NCBI RefSeq assembly: GCF_024346995.1
Contig: NZ_AP024887.1
Span: 2,418,001 to 2,482,000 of the forward strand
Direction: 5' to 3'
From: Vibrio palustris
GTDB taxonomy: Bacteria > Pseudomonadota > Gammaproteobacteria > Enterobacterales > Vibrionaceae
Length of the DNA stretch: 64,000 nucleotides
Made by a program: the position numbers and the translations under genes. Shown piece after piece: positions 45,297 through 55,766 of the stretch. Within the stretch, counting starts at the first letter, position 1; each line of letters begins with the position of its first letter. The notes beneath the pieces are model-generated. The model saw only the letters and a list, made by a program, of their open reading frames with translations. It was not told where the DNA came from and did not search any database.

Positions 45297-46055
45297 CTAG
45301 AACTGTCCTGACCGATTAAAGTGGTAACGCCCTTGCCCATCGGGATCGGGTAGGCGCTTGAGCCATTTCGCTAACTCGGCTGGAAATTCAGCTTCTGGCT
45401 TAAACCATGACGTCACTTTATAGTTGGATGGCTGATTAAGGGTTACCGAAAATGAGCTGCTAACTTGCGCCGTCTTTTGAGTCCCTTGTACCGCAACGCG
45501 ATTCTCCTCACAGCTTAGCTTCGCTACCACTTGTCCAAGCTTAAGCGGACTCACTGGCGTCGTCATTGAAGCCCCCGACCAGACTAGGCTACCAGTGGCA
45601 CTTTTACACCACGGCTTAGCGTAATAAAACTCTTTTAGAGATAATTCCAGTTGACCTTTCACAGATACTGGGAGGGGTTGCGGGCTGTATTGTAGGACAT
45701 GGCGCGCTGGCAATGACACAATCAAATTTTTGGCATAAGCGCCGTTGAAACCATAACCAACAACCCCACGACCATGCAGTTGCACTGCACTACCACGACC
45801 AAATCGTGTCGTCGCCTCAATGTTGCCAGCAAACAAGGCCGCTAGGCTTATATCCCAATCGAGCGCACCTAAGCCTTGGTTTTGCCAATGAACTTGTGAG
45901 GCGTGGCCATTCCATACACTACCACTAACCCCTGCGATTTGCAGTTGGGGTGGTATGGATACAAACTTCAACACCAATGCGGCAGGTAAATGCACAATGG
46001 CGCTAACTAGGAACACACTGACAAATAAGGCGATGAAGCTTATCTTCAATTTCAT
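45297..46055 (-). CDS. gspN: Type II secretion protein GspN
   Basis: 252-residue single-pass inner-membrane protein (TM at about 8-28) with a periplasmic beta-rich domain, matching EpsN/GspN in length and position as last gene of the operon. GspN is present in only some T2SS and is often dispensable; its role is unclear. The ATG follows the gspM stop after a single base, indicating coupled translation. A Trp-rich N-terminal segment (GSVWNGHASQVHWQNQGLGALDW) is typical of the family. Confidence 0.9.
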   Translation of the reverse strand: MKLKISFIALFVSVFLVSAIVHLPAALVLKFVSIPPQLQIAGVSGSVWNGHASQVHWQNQGLGALDWDISLAALFAGNIEATTRFGRGSAVQLHGRGVVGYGFNGAYAKNLIVSLPARHVLQYSPQPLPVSVKGQLELSLKEFYYAKPWCKSATGSLVWSGASMTTPVSPLKLGQVVAKLSCEENRVAVQGTQKTAQVSSSFSVTLNQPSNYKVTSWFKPEAEFPAELAKWLKRLPDPDGQGRYHFNRSGQF

Positions 46056-46056
46056 A

Positions 46057-46569
46057 CTAAGCGCCTCGCTTTAATTGCAGGCGTTTAACGTCGACCAAAC
46101 CTGGTTTTGCGCCTTTATCAATATCGAGATACTCAACGTCAATACCTTGCTTTTCTTTTAAGAACGCAATCCAATCTAGTAAATGAGAAAACGGCAATGG
46201 CTGTACCCACACTTGCATTTTGTTATCGCCTCGCGGCTGTACACGTATTAAGCCAATATTAAAATCGTTCGATGAGTTCGCAATAACGCGGTTTAACGGT
46301 TCTAACGCAGCTGTTTGCCCGCCTTGTTTGCGCAGAGCAACAATATGATCAGCTTTATCAGAGACCCAATTTAACAGCTGTTTTTCTGAATGTACGCGTG
46401 TTTTCGCCATGCTAATTCTTTGGTTCAGCGGTTGATAGAATCCCCAATACACGATACCTACGACCAAACATACAGCGGCGATAATCACGAGTCGCTGTTC
46501 GCGTTGCGTGATGCTACTCCACCACTGCTTAAGTTGTACCTGTAACGGCCCGGTTATGTTTGCCATCAT
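46057..46569 (-). CDS. gspM: Type II secretion protein GspM
   Basis: 170-residue bitopic inner-membrane protein. A short cytoplasmic N-terminus (SSITQREQRL) leads a TM helix at about 27-46, then a periplasmic ferredoxin-like domain. GspM pairs with GspL and supports the inner-membrane assembly platform. It lies 6 bp downstream of gspL and one base before gspN. Sequence conservation in this family is low, so the call uses position, topology and the TQREQRL motif. Confidence 0.92.
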   Translation of the reverse strand: MMANITGPLQVQLKQWWSSITQREQRLVIIAAVCLVVGIVYWGFYQPLNQRISMAKTRVHSEKQLLNWVSDKADHIVALRKQGGQTAALEPLNRVIANSSNDFNIGLIRVQPRGDNKMQVWVQPLPFSHLLDWIAFLKEKQGIDVEYLDIDKGAKPGLVDVKRLQLKRGA

Positions 46570-46575
46570 TTGCTC

Positions 46576-47790
46576 CTACTTCGCCTTCAGTACAAAAGAG
46601 CCGAGAACCGTATCTCCGTCTTTATTCAATTGACCTTGCTCGACGCTAAATGCCTGCTCTAATTTAACCCGTGCTTTCTCAAAGCTTTGGAAATCTTTGC
46701 TGGTTGCATCCACTCTTAGCTGTCCTTTATCAGCATCATATTTAAGGCTGATTACCGTCATATCCTCGACAGAACCAATGGTTGTTGGCAGTTGGCGTAT
46801 CCATTCAAGCACCCCTTCTTGAGTACTCGATCCAGAGAGAACATTTATCTCACTGGTAAATTGGCGCTTGAGATAACTCACGGTCGGCACTCGGTGCTTA
46901 GCAGGGAAAACAGTTCTAAAAATATGTTTACTCTCTTGGCGATAAGCCTGTGCTTGTTCCTCATACTTATTGGCTTGTATGGCGCTATAGGCCAAGGAAA
47001 GTACGAGCAGAGCCACGGCCGAGTAAACAGGTAAACGCCATACTTGCCAATATTTATGCCAAGACGAGCTCGGTTTAAAGGCCCCTGTTAATAAATTCAA
47101 ACGTGACGCTATCGCCCCTTGAGCGAGTAACTGCATTATCATATCAGATGGCTGCACATGCCATGGCTGGTTGTCATGCAAGCTTAAAGCAGGTAGAGGC
47201 GTATAAGAGGTTAATGCTAAAAATTCTTGATCATCACGCACCCAATCTGACTCGACTAATAATGGCAGCCAGTCAGCTTCCATCACCATACCGCTCCACG
47301 TACCTTTACGAACTAACCAACGCGCGCCCAGTTGCGCAGCAACCAATGGGGTGTCACTCGTGGGTAGTGCAAGCACATCAGGCATAACACGTTTAATCTC
47401 AATGCCTGCATCGTGAAAATCCGCTAAGCATTGTCTAAACCATTGACGGTCAATACCGGCAACATGGGCAATACCATCACGTTTATTCAGTACCGTAAAA
47501 TGCAGATCATCCACATCTTGGGCGATTTCATCTTCCAATAAATAAGGCAGCATTGATTCAAACTGGCGAGACCCACCAGCGGGGATCTCTACTTGAGTCA
47601 GCACTAAATCACTCGCCGATAATAAAACGATCGTGGTGCGCTGATCGGCATAAGCAGCCAGCTCACTTAATTCACTGCGAGACGCCAATTCACCACTGGC
47701 AATAATATCGTGTTGTTCCGTAGACCACACCAACCATTCGATCGGTGCATCTAATTGACTACTCAGTCGAACGGTCAGAAATTCGTTCAC
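46576..47790 (-). CDS. gspL: Type II secretion protein GspL
   Basis: 404-residue inner-membrane platform protein that anchors the GspE ATPase. An actin-like cytoplasmic domain (about 1-240: [35 protein letters not shown]) is followed by one TM helix (about 258-275) and a periplasmic ferredoxin-like domain. The start is GTG 47790, with a strong GGAGG five bases upstream lying inside the gspK coding sequence; this gives [10 protein letters not shown] at the N-terminus as in Vibrio EpsL (about 403 aa). It overlaps gspK by 32 bp. Confidence 0.94.
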   Translation of the reverse strand: MNEFLTVRLSSQLDAPIEWLVWSTEQHDIIASGELASRSELSELAAYADQRTTIVLLSASDLVLTQVEIPAGGSRQFESMLPYLLEDEIAQDVDDLHFTVLNKRDGIAHVAGIDRQWFRQCLADFHDAGIEIKRVMPDVLALPTSDTPLVAAQLGARWLVRKGTWSGMVMEADWLPLLVESDWVRDDQEFLALTSYTPLPALSLHDNQPWHVQPSDMIMQLLAQGAIASRLNLLTGAFKPSSSWHKYWQVWRLPVYSAVALLVLSLAYSAIQANKYEEQAQAYRQESKHIFRTVFPAKHRVPTVSYLKRQFTSEINVLSGSSTQEGVLEWIRQLPTTIGSVEDMTVISLKYDADKGQLRVDATSKDFQSFEKARVKLEQAFSVEQGQLNKDGDTVLGSFVLKAK

Positions 47791-48814
47791 TGATTCCTCC
47801 ATAGCGGCGGCGAATGACCGCAGCATTACTTTTATCTTCGTTGTGGATCAAACTGCGCACTCTTATTCGCGATTTATCCACGAGCACTTGCGCATCTAAT
47901 TCAAAGTAGTGACTATTGACCGTTAAATGCTGGCGGGCATTGTTCGCCGTACCAACCGATGCTGATTGCGTTCCAGCTTGCTGCTGAGCTTGGCGGCTTT
48001 GTGCCATTTGTGGCTCACTCATAAAATCAGCCACACTGCTCCACCCTTGTTTAGGACGATTTTTGATCAGAGCTTTGGCTCCATCTTCACTCAAATTAGG
48101 GCTAAACATCGCCACCAGCAGCAAGGCTTGTTGCTGTGTAATCGTATTAATATTCAGCTTCCACTCCGCGGTTGGAAGTGCGCACACATAGGGTTTAAGT
48201 TGCTGCATAACTTTACCACTCACCCCTTGTACGGCGCGTAGTTCGCTCGCATCCGCCATCATACCGTTGGGGGGTAAATAGGCAGGAGATAAAGAGTCAT
48301 AGTAACTGTCTTCGACGCCATAATTGGTATTCACTGTATTGTTAGTATCGACATACTCCCACAGCGAATCTCTTATCACATTCGCCTTATTGCTATCGAC
48401 ATTCAAATACTGCAATAAATCCGTTAACACTTGCGCTGAATAAGGCGATATCGAAACACCTGGCGCACTAACAAGGCCTGCAAAAACATTCAAATTAAAA
48501 CACGCTTGTTTGTCATTTATCTGCCCTGACACACTGCCATAATCTAACGGAAAGGTACGCTTCTTAGCGGCCCAAACTTGACTTAAATTAATCGTTTTAC
48601 TGTCTTCTTGGCGAGTCTGTTTTAATAACGATGTGGCTAACCCTTCCACACCAACACTATACCAATACGCTTGCTGATAATTGATTTGGTGTGTAGCGCG
48701 CTGGAATTGCGTAAACATTCGTTCAGACATTGCGGCAGCTAATGAAACCATGACAGCAACAATCAGCAAAATCACAATTAAAGCAACACCTTGCTGAGAG
48801 CGTTTAGTTTTCAT
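47759..48814 (-). CDS. gspK: Type II secretion minor pseudopilin GspK
   Basis: 351-residue large minor pseudopilin at the tip of the pseudopilus. It has the prepilin leader KRSQQG followed by the hydrophobic helix [20 protein letters not shown]; position +5 is Val instead of Glu, the known peculiarity of GspK. A helical insertion domain and Cys-containing loops follow. The ATG overlaps gspJ by 11 bp, and its 3' end carries the gspL ribosome-binding site, showing tight coupling. Confidence 0.94.
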   Translation of the reverse strand: MKTKRSQQGVALIVILLIVAVMVSLAAAMSERMFTQFQRATHQINYQQAYWYSVGVEGLATSLLKQTRQEDSKTINLSQVWAAKKRTFPLDYGSVSGQINDKQACFNLNVFAGLVSAPGVSISPYSAQVLTDLLQYLNVDSNKANVIRDSLWEYVDTNNTVNTNYGVEDSYYDSLSPAYLPPNGMMADASELRAVQGVSGKVMQQLKPYVCALPTAEWKLNINTITQQQALLLVAMFSPNLSEDGAKALIKNRPKQGWSSVADFMSEPQMAQSRQAQQQAGTQSASVGTANNARQHLTVNSHYFELDAQVLVDKSRIRVRSLIHNEDKSNAAVIRRRYGGISERISDRSTE

Positions 48815-49520
48815 TTTTTACTCCCGGCACGACCATTTCAGGATCTTTTTTGGATGTTTCGTGGGCAATGAGATAGGTCCGAGAGATCTTGCCGTAGTCC
48901 TTTAGCGTCACCATCACTTTAACGGCTTGTGGTAAACCGGCCTGTTTTTCCCATTCATCTGTCCACTTTTTATTGGTATAAAAACGTAACGACCAATCAG
49001 TAACATCAGTGAGTAATGGTTGAGACACCCCCGAATCAGCACGAGTAGTATCAGGATAGCGCCACCATACTCGCTCAAGCACCTTATCTTTAATACGATA
49101 GCCAATTTTTGCCACATTCCCACGCGGAAAGCGCTCTTGTGGATTGGCCCAGCCCAGCCGAGTGAACATCACGCCAAAGCCGTCGGAATCTAGCAGGTAA
49201 TTTTTATAGATCAATGAACCGCGCTGTGGCGCTTGACCATTAGTACGAAAACGTCGCGTCGCCATTTGGCGAAAATCCGAGTCCATAATGACCAGCGCAC
49301 GTTGTAGCTCACTGATCCGCGCGGTACGCTCTTGCGACGCCTCATTACTGCGCTGCACTTGATTTAAAACTTGGTAAGCGGCAATACTCATGCTGGCAAA
49401 AATGGCCATAGCTACCAACACTTCAATCAATGTGAAGCCTAGTTGACGACAGACATTTCTCTGCATCGGCCTGCGATAAGACATCACTCGATTTGAGTCC
49501 CTCGGTTTAGTTGGCAACAT
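48804..49520 (-). CDS. gspJ: Type II secretion minor pseudopilin GspJ
   Basis: Minor pseudopilin with the prepilin peptidase site before [20 protein letters not shown], including Glu+5. A conserved [11 protein letters not shown] segment and C-terminal beta domain follow. The longest form (238 aa from 49520) overlaps gspI by 14 bp; ATG 49484 or 49466 would give a leader of more usual length (15 or 9 residues). GspJ forms the pseudopilus tip complex with GspI and GspK. Confidence 0.92.
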   Translation of the reverse strand: MLPTKPRDSNRVMSYRRPMQRNVCRQLGFTLIEVLVAMAIFASMSIAAYQVLNQVQRSNEASQERTARISELQRALVIMDSDFRQMATRRFRTNGQAPQRGSLIYKNYLLDSDGFGVMFTRLGWANPQERFPRGNVAKIGYRIKDKVLERVWWRYPDTTRADSGVSQPLLTDVTDWSLRFYTNKKWTDEWEKQAGLPQAVKVMVTLKDYGKISRTYLIAHETSKKDPEMVVPGVKNEN

Positions 49521-49866
49521 AACTACGCACCGTCACTATTGGGCTGGCTTTTTTATCTTTCGCAACCATCACATCAAATGCTTGCAACGTATCATTGCTG
49601 GTTTTTACTGGCTTCACTTGCCAATACCACTCTTGATGTGCCATTTTTGTCGTGCCAGTACGAGCCGTTAATGGTTGGTCAAGCAACATGGTGCTCGCCA
49701 TTTGATTGTCTGCCACCATCGAGGCAAACATTTTTTCTTCTAGGTAATTAAGCGTATTAATGTGCTGTGTGACCGAGCGCATCACACTGATCGCGGCAAT
49801 GGCAAAAATAGCGAGTGCGACTAAGACCTCTAATAAAGTAAATCCGCAAGAGCGTCGTTTAGTCAT
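49507..49866 (-). CDS. gspI: Type II secretion minor pseudopilin GspI
   Basis: 119-residue minor pseudopilin: short leader MTKRRSCG, then FTLLEVLVALAIFAIAAISVMRS with Glu+5, then a compact beta domain (WYWQVKPVKTSNDTLQAFDV). ATG 49866 is chosen because GAGGAAGAG lies upstream and it gives the length of Vibrio EpsI (about 117 aa); it overlaps the gspH stop by 8 bp (ATGACTAA). An upstream frame from 49905 would add unconvincing residues. Confidence 0.93.
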   Translation of the reverse strand: MTKRRSCGFTLLEVLVALAIFAIAAISVMRSVTQHINTLNYLEEKMFASMVADNQMASTMLLDQPLTARTGTTKMAHQEWYWQVKPVKTSNDTLQAFDVMVAKDKKASPIVTVRSYVAN

Positions 49867-50449
49867 TCTCTTCCTCTCCCGGTTGATGCAATACGATCTG
49901 CCCATTCTCTTTCGCTGTCACACTCCAAGCTTGCTCGGCATTTTGATCGCTTAAATAAAAATTCACGGTAAACGGTGTGGTTTCACCACTGGAGAGAATA
50001 TCGACTTGTGGAGGTAACGTTTGTTTTTTCTTTTGTTCTTTTTTCGCGAACATGTTTTTATCAAACAGCGGTTTTTCATCAAACAGCCGATCATCATCTT
50101 GATGCCAAACACTACTACCAATTTGAAAATCAACACTTAAACGTTCATCTATTTTTAGTTTCGATTTAAACTGCGCACGCTTAACTTCTTGCCAGCCTTC
50201 GGCGGTTAACTGCAAAAAGGTTAACGTTGGAGGTGATGCTTTCGCATCCACTCGCAATCCATAGTCAACACCAGAGAGTACCGACTCTTCATCCATCAGT
50301 TGCACGCGCTGATAGAAACTACGCGCAGTTTTTTCCGCCAAATCATTTTTACTACTCGGTAACGTCGAAATCACAGCGACCGAGCCAAGCGCTAAAAGCA
50401 CAAGAACTAGCATGATTTCGATAAGAGTAAAACCGCGCGCTGACTGCAT
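49859..50449 (-). CDS. gspH: Type II secretion minor pseudopilin GspH
   Basis: 196-residue minor pseudopilin, close in length to Vibrio EpsH (about 194). Leader MQSARG, then FTLIEIMLVLVLLALGSVAVI with Glu+5; residues such as SFYQRVQLMDEESVLSGVDYGLR are typical. ATG 50449 gives the short prepilin leader; a longer in-frame form from 50578 would overlap gspG by more than 90 bp and is rejected. The gap to gspG is 37 bp. GspH sits near the top of the pseudopilus, linking the tip complex to GspG. Confidence 0.92.
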   Translation of the reverse strand: MQSARGFTLIEIMLVLVLLALGSVAVISTLPSSKNDLAEKTARSFYQRVQLMDEESVLSGVDYGLRVDAKASPPTLTFLQLTAEGWQEVKRAQFKSKLKIDERLSVDFQIGSSVWHQDDDRLFDEKPLFDKNMFAKKEQKKKQTLPPQVDILSSGETTPFTVNFYLSDQNAEQAWSVTAKENGQIVLHQPGEEEND

Positions 50450-50486
50450 AGGAACCAATCGGGCGAGAGAGTCTCGCCCTTGCTGT

Positions 50487-50933
50487 TTATTGATAATCTT
50501 GAATATTCCAGTTACCGATGTCGGCATTAATACCGTCGCCACCTTCTTGGCCATCCGCACCCAGTGTAAAGACGTCAATGGTGCCTTTATCGCCAGGGCT
50601 TAAGTACTGGTAATCGTTACCCCAAGGGTCTTGCGGTAGACGTTTGATATAACCGCCGTTACGGTAGTTACGTGGCTCAGGACTGCTTGGTTTTTTTACC
50701 AGCGCATCTAAGCCTTGATCCGTGGTTGGGTACACGCTGTTATCAAGTTTGTACATATCCAACGCATTCTCTAAGGCCACAATATCAGTAATCGCTTTTT
50801 GTTGGTCAGCTTTCTCTTTATTCCCTAGCAAGTTAGGAACAACGACACTCGCCAAAATCCCCAAAATAACGACAACAACCATAACTTCTAAAAGGGTAAA
50901 ACCGGATTGTTTCGCTGCTGTTCTCTGTTTCAT
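50487..50933 (-). CDS. gspG: Type II secretion major pseudopilin GspG
   Basis: 148-residue major pseudopilin. The prepilin peptidase site is after Gly11 (KQSG), with Phe+1 and Glu+5 in FTLLEVMVVVVILGILASVVVP. The mature domain holds the conserved KADQQKAITDIVALENALDMYKLDN helix and the calcium-site loop around LGADGQEGGDGINADIGNW. It polymerises into the pseudopilus that pushes substrates through GspD. Spacing to gspF is 42 bp, the widest gap in this part of the operon. Confidence 0.97.
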   Translation of the reverse strand: MKQRTAAKQSGFTLLEVMVVVVILGILASVVVPNLLGNKEKADQQKAITDIVALENALDMYKLDNSVYPTTDQGLDALVKKPSSPEPRNYRNGGYIKRLPQDPWGNDYQYLSPGDKGTIDVFTLGADGQEGGDGINADIGNWNIQDYQ

Positions 50934-50975
50934 ACTTACTCCATTTTATTTGGTTCTTGAACGATTCAAGCGCAC

Positions 50976-52205
50976 TTACTGACTTACTAAATTATTCATT
51001 TCTAAAATTGGCATTAACGTTGCCATCACAATAAACAACACCAAACCTGCCATTAAAGCAATGAGTACGGGGGTGAAAATCCCCAATGCAATATTGATTG
51101 CCGACTCAAAGTTAGCATCTTGATTATCCGCCGCCCGCGTTAACATTGCTTCTAACTCACCACTTTGTTCACCACTGGCGATCATATGCAGCATCATCGG
51201 TGGGAATAGTTTAGTTTGATCAAGAGATTTGCGCAGGCTTGCCCCTTCACGAATATTCTCAGCGGCTTCCCGTACTTTTTGTTTTACAAATCGGTTGCTC
51301 ATTACATCCACCGCGACATGCATACCATCTAAAATAGGGATAGCACTTGAGGTACAGATTGCTAATGTTCGTGCAAAACGTGAGGTATTTAAACCGCGAG
51401 CAATTTTGCCCACGACCGGCATATAAATGACTTTCTCATCCCACTTCATCCGTAAATTCGGGTTACTCAGTAAACGTTGCACCACAAATATACTCACCAC
51501 CAGACAAACGAGAATGACTAACCCCCATTGCTGGATAAAGGCGCTTGCCGCCAAAAGAATTTCGGTTGATTGCGGTAGCTTTTGCCCCATCTGCACAAAT
51601 TGCCCAACAATTTTCGGGACAACGGCGGCCAACAAAAATGACACGATAGCGACTGCGAATACCACGAGAACAATTGGATAAATCATAGCTTGCAGTAATT
51701 TCGAGCGCATTTTTTGGCGGTTTTCCGCATAATCAGCCAAACGTTCTAATACAGCATCAAGATGACCGGATTTTTCTCCTGCCGCCACCATAGAGCGAAA
51801 CAGTTCATCGAAAATATGAGGGTAATCTCCAAAGCTATCCGATAAGGTATAGCCTTCGGTCACTTTCGAGCGGACCGCCGCCATCATCGAGCGAATACGC
51901 GGCTTCTCTGATTGTTCAGAAACAGCTCGCAAACATTCTTCCAATGGCATTCCCGATTGCACGAGTGTCGAGAGCTGACGCGTTATTAATGCTAAATCCG
52001 GTGTGCTAATACCGCGCTGTAACGTAAACGCCGGTTGTGTCGTGCCCGGCTTGCCTTTCTGCTTGCCTCGATTCTCAATCACATCAATCGGTATCAAATC
52101 TTGTTCTTTCAAGCGCTGGCGTACTTGGCGAGCATTGTCTCCTTCTATCACCCCTTTCTTTTGGCGACCTGATTTATCCAGTGCTTTATAATCAAATGCC
52201 GCCAT
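50976..52205 (-). CDS. gspF: Type II secretion inner-membrane platform protein GspF
   Basis: 409-residue polytopic membrane protein with two homologous cytoplasmic GspF domains (about 70-195 and 270-395) and three membrane helices (near 170-192, 215-240 and 375-400). Conserved features are LIPIDV near the N-terminus, ALITRQLSTLVQSGMPLEECL and its second copy FARTLAICTSSAIPILDGM. It couples the GspE motor to the pseudopilus. The ATG shares its A with the gspE stop (TAATG). Confidence 0.97.
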   Translation of the reverse strand: MAAFDYKALDKSGRQKKGVIEGDNARQVRQRLKEQDLIPIDVIENRGKQKGKPGTTQPAFTLQRGISTPDLALITRQLSTLVQSGMPLEECLRAVSEQSEKPRIRSMMAAVRSKVTEGYTLSDSFGDYPHIFDELFRSMVAAGEKSGHLDAVLERLADYAENRQKMRSKLLQAMIYPIVLVVFAVAIVSFLLAAVVPKIVGQFVQMGQKLPQSTEILLAASAFIQQWGLVILVCLVVSIFVVQRLLSNPNLRMKWDEKVIYMPVVGKIARGLNTSRFARTLAICTSSAIPILDGMHVAVDVMSNRFVKQKVREAAENIREGASLRKSLDQTKLFPPMMLHMIASGEQSGELEAMLTRAADNQDANFESAINIALGIFTPVLIALMAGLVLFIVMATLMPILEMNNLVSQ

Positions 52206-53716
52206 TAGGACTCCTTGGTCACTCGCATGACTTCTTCTAACGAGGTGATACCTTGCTGCACTTTGTCGAGACCATCTTGACGAATGCTGGGCGTATGAGC
52301 TCGAATGGCATCTTCAATCTCTTGTTCGCCAGCTTCTCGGTGAATCAAGGCCTGAACGCTTTCATCGACAATAAGCAGTTCATGAATCCCTGTTCGGCCT
52401 TGGTAGCCTTTATGGCTACAGTGTTCACAACCAGATGGGCGATACAACGTACAAGGTTCGTGTGCGGCAAGGCCAAAGAATTTTTTCTGTTCTACATTCG
52501 CTTCATAAGGCTCTCGGCAGTGAGCGCATAAAGTACGCACCAAACGCTGCGCTAAAACACCAAGCAATGAAGAGGAAATCAAGAAAGGTTCTATCCCCAT
52601 GTCACGCATCCGTGTTACTGCACCGACCGCCGTGTTGGTATGGAGCGTCGACATGACTAAGTGACCCGTTAAAGAAGCCTGCACTGCAATTTGCGCCGTT
52701 TCTAAATCACGAATCTCACCGACCATGACCACATCGGGATCTTGACGCAAAATGGCCCGCAAACCGCGAGCAAACGTCATATCTACTTTCGGATTAACTT
52801 GAGTTTGGCCGATCCCCGCAATATCAAATTCAATCGGGTCTTCAACCGTCAGAATATTACGCTCTGAACTATTCAGCTCTTGTAGGCCAGCGTATAACGT
52901 CGTTGATTTACCAGACCCTGTCGGACCGGTAACGAGCAATACGCCATGTGGACGTTCAATCAGCCTTTGGAAGCGTTTATGCACAACCTCATTCATTCCC
53001 AAGCTAAATAAATCGAGCTGGGTCGCGTTTTTATCCAACAAACGCATCACGACTCGTTCGCCATGAGATGACGGCATCGTCGACACACGTACGTCCACCG
53101 CACGACCACCAATACGCAAGGAGATTCGTCCATCTTGCGGCACACGTTTTTCAGCAATATCCATTTTCGACATGACTTTCACCCGAGAAACCAGCAGCGG
53201 CGCAAGCTTACGGCTTGGCTCCAGTACCTCACGTAACACACCATCGACCCGAAAACGAATTGATAACACTTTTTCGAAGGTCTCAATATGAATATCAGAC
53301 GCCCCTTCTTTAATGGCTTCGCCTAACATCGCATTAATCAATTTAATGATCGGAGCATCATCTTCGGATTCAAGCAAATCTTCGTTTTGTGGTAACTCTT
53401 CCGCTAAAGAGAAGAAATCATCACTCTCGATACCAATGGTTTCCATTAACTGGCGGGCTTCTGACGAATCTCGCTGATACACCACGGTGAGTTTGCTCTC
53501 AAACTCCTCACTCGACAGCGCATGCAATACAAACTCGGTTTTCGCCACTCGCTTGACTTCCATCAGTGCCGCTATCGGAATAGGCGGCACATAATATAAA
53601 TGGCATTGCGAGAAGTCTTCGTTCCACTCTAAAACCACGTTAAAGCGATTGGCAAAACTGAATGGTAAACGACGCAGCGTCGGTTGAGCGACGTCGTCCG
53701 ACACAATCTCACTCAT
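52205..53716 (-). CDS. gspE: Type II secretion ATPase GspE
   Basis: 503-residue secretion ATPase. An N-terminal GspL-binding domain is followed by the ATPase core: Walker [10 protein letters not shown], Asp box (DIHIETFE and TVEDPIEFD), Walker B ([19 protein letters not shown]) and His box. A tetracysteine zinc motif is present as CAHC and CEHC. It powers pseudopilus assembly from the cytoplasmic face. Start and stop are each coupled by TAATG overlap to gspD and gspF. Confidence 0.97.
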   Translation of the reverse strand: MSEIVSDDVAQPTLRRLPFSFANRFNVVLEWNEDFSQCHLYYVPPIPIAALMEVKRVAKTEFVLHALSSEEFESKLTVVYQRDSSEARQLMETIGIESDDFFSLAEELPQNEDLLESEDDAPIIKLINAMLGEAIKEGASDIHIETFEKVLSIRFRVDGVLREVLEPSRKLAPLLVSRVKVMSKMDIAEKRVPQDGRISLRIGGRAVDVRVSTMPSSHGERVVMRLLDKNATQLDLFSLGMNEVVHKRFQRLIERPHGVLLVTGPTGSGKSTTLYAGLQELNSSERNILTVEDPIEFDIAGIGQTQVNPKVDMTFARGLRAILRQDPDVVMVGEIRDLETAQIAVQASLTGHLVMSTLHTNTAVGAVTRMRDMGIEPFLISSSLLGVLAQRLVRTLCAHCREPYEANVEQKKFFGLAAHEPCTLYRPSGCEHCSHKGYQGRTGIHELLIVDESVQALIHREAGEQEIEDAIRAHTPSIRQDGLDKVQQGITSLEEVMRVTKES

Positions 53717-55737
53717 TATTTGTTCTCTTCCATTTGATCAATAAAGGCTTGTAGCTCCGCAGCATGCTGGCGATCATCACCAAATTTAGGCAATACAGGG
53801 ATGTTGGCATCATCCATTAACTTCATGCCTTTCTGTGACTTATACAATTGCTCAGCACGAATATAGTTGTACTTACGTTGCGTCACACCATCGGCGGTCA
53901 TTCCCTCACGTAAAATCGTAGGCTTGATGAACACCATCAAGTTTTTCTTTTCAGACTGAGAGCTGGTTGAACGGAAAAGCTGTCCAAGAATAGGAATATC
54001 GCCCAGCAGTGGCACTTTCGATTCACTTTCCGCAGTACGGTTATCAATCAAACCACCGAGCACAAGCATTTGCCCATCTTTTACCATGACTGAGGTATTA
54101 AGCTGACGTTTCGCAAAACGCACATCAACCGCGCCATCTGCACCGAGCACATTCGACACTTCTTGTTCAATATGCAGTTGAACAGAGTCGCCTTCATTGA
54201 TTTGTGGCACGACTTTAAGTTTGATACCCACTTCTTTACGATCAACCGTTTGGAACGGGTTGTCGTTATTTGAGCCCGCAGTAGAGCCTGTAATTACCGG
54301 CACTTCTTCACCCACAATGAATGAGGCTTCACCGTTATCCATCACCGTAATACTCGGTGAAGATAGAATATTCGTACTCGAGTCACTGGCGACCGCATTG
54401 ATTAATGCAGTCCAATCGCCTTTCATGATACTGACAGCGGCGCCATTAATACCAGAAAGCGCGTTGGCAAGCGTGCCATAATCTCCCGATTCTTTATTGG
54501 TTTGTGCACGGCGTACGCCGTTGGCATCGTTATAATACGTGGTATTTTCTTTATCTTTGGCTTCTTCTAGGCCAACCATCACATTACCAATGGATGCACC
54601 GGTATTGTTATATTGAATCGCTGAACCACTTTCTAGCGAGCCCCACTGAACACCGAGTTTAATACCATCACTTTCCGACATTTCGACGATTAACGCTTCA
54701 ATAAGTACCTGTGCTCGGCGAATATCTAGCTGATCGATAATATTCAATAACGATTTCATGATGTCTTTCGGCGCACTGATGACGAGCGAGTTGGTCTCTT
54801 TATGTGCCGCAATCACGACATCATTGCGAGAGCTTGACGAGTTTTTACCATCGCCTTTGCTCTTCATCATGCTATCAGACACGCCTTTAAGCACATCGAC
54901 TAAGTCTTTAGCTTTAGCGTACTTTAAGTAGACGACGCGGCTATTACCTTTTACGGCCATTTCGACATCAAGCTTAGTGATCAGCTTTTTCATGCGTTGA
55001 CGCACTTTAGGGTCACCGGAGATCAAAATGGAGTTGGTACGTTCATCGGCTACAAACTTAGGCTGTAAGTATTCTGGGGTATTTTTACGATCATTGTTTT
55101 TACTCAATGACTGAACAATACGAACCATTTCAGACGCAGACGCGTTCTTCAGTTCAACCACATCGACGTCTTTATCACCGACTTGATCAACACGATGGAC
55201 AATCTCGGCTAAACGGTTAACAACCGCCGCACGCCCAGTCAGTAGGATGATATTGGCTGGGTCGTAGTGCACCACGTTACCAGCTCCAGCATTATCAATC
55301 AGTTGGCGTAGCAGTGGAGACAGTTCACGTACTGAGACATTTTTCACCGAGACCACTTGAGTAATCACGTTGTCTCCAGTGGCATGCTGGCCATCACCAA
55401 GAACAGGAATCGCGGCAGTTTTCGCATCCTTAGACTTAATAACTTTGAGCACTCCGTTATCCATAGGTACGACAGCAAAGCCGTATACCTGTAAGACATT
55501 GAGAAAGAAGCTGTAATATTGCTTATCGTCTAACGTATCGTAACTACGTACATCGATCTTGCCACGCACCGATGGATCAACAATGATCGTTTTGTCCAAG
55601 TTACGGCCGACAATATTGATGAACTCTTGAATGTCTGTTCCTTTAAAACTGGCACTAAATTCACTTGCCGAAACGGCAGGTGCAAACAAAGTGGCCGCGA
55701 CTAGTAGCCACGTGCTTTTCTTAAGCCAATGCTTCAC
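53716..55737 (-). CDS. gspD: Type II secretion outer-membrane secretin GspD
   Basis: 673-residue secretin forming the multimeric outer-membrane channel. A signal peptide (residues 1-24, cut at VSA) precedes N0 ([19 protein letters not shown]), three N1-N3 ring domains and the C-terminal secretin domain ([72 protein letters not shown]). The length matches Vibrio EpsD (674). No pilotin gene lies nearby. It lies 29 bp after gspC. Confidence 0.97.
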   Translation of the reverse strand: MKHWLKKSTWLLVAATLFAPAVSASEFSASFKGTDIQEFINIVGRNLDKTIIVDPSVRGKIDVRSYDTLDDKQYYSFFLNVLQVYGFAVVPMDNGVLKVIKSKDAKTAAIPVLGDGQHATGDNVITQVVSVKNVSVRELSPLLRQLIDNAGAGNVVHYDPANIILLTGRAAVVNRLAEIVHRVDQVGDKDVDVVELKNASASEMVRIVQSLSKNNDRKNTPEYLQPKFVADERTNSILISGDPKVRQRMKKLITKLDVEMAVKGNSRVVYLKYAKAKDLVDVLKGVSDSMMKSKGDGKNSSSSRNDVVIAAHKETNSLVISAPKDIMKSLLNIIDQLDIRRAQVLIEALIVEMSESDGIKLGVQWGSLESGSAIQYNNTGASIGNVMVGLEEAKDKENTTYYNDANGVRRAQTNKESGDYGTLANALSGINGAAVSIMKGDWTALINAVASDSSTNILSSPSITVMDNGEASFIVGEEVPVITGSTAGSNNDNPFQTVDRKEVGIKLKVVPQINEGDSVQLHIEQEVSNVLGADGAVDVRFAKRQLNTSVMVKDGQMLVLGGLIDNRTAESESKVPLLGDIPILGQLFRSTSSQSEKKNLMVFIKPTILREGMTADGVTQRKYNYIRAEQLYKSQKGMKLMDDANIPVLPKFGDDRQHAAELQAFIDQMEENK

Positions 55738-55766
55738 TGAATACTCCTAAACTTGATGCATCAGAT

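Noticed and set aside
50450..50578. Extended GspH starting at 50578
   Set aside because: It would overlap gspG heavily and place more than 45 residues before the prepilin cleavage site, unlike any pseudopilin leader.
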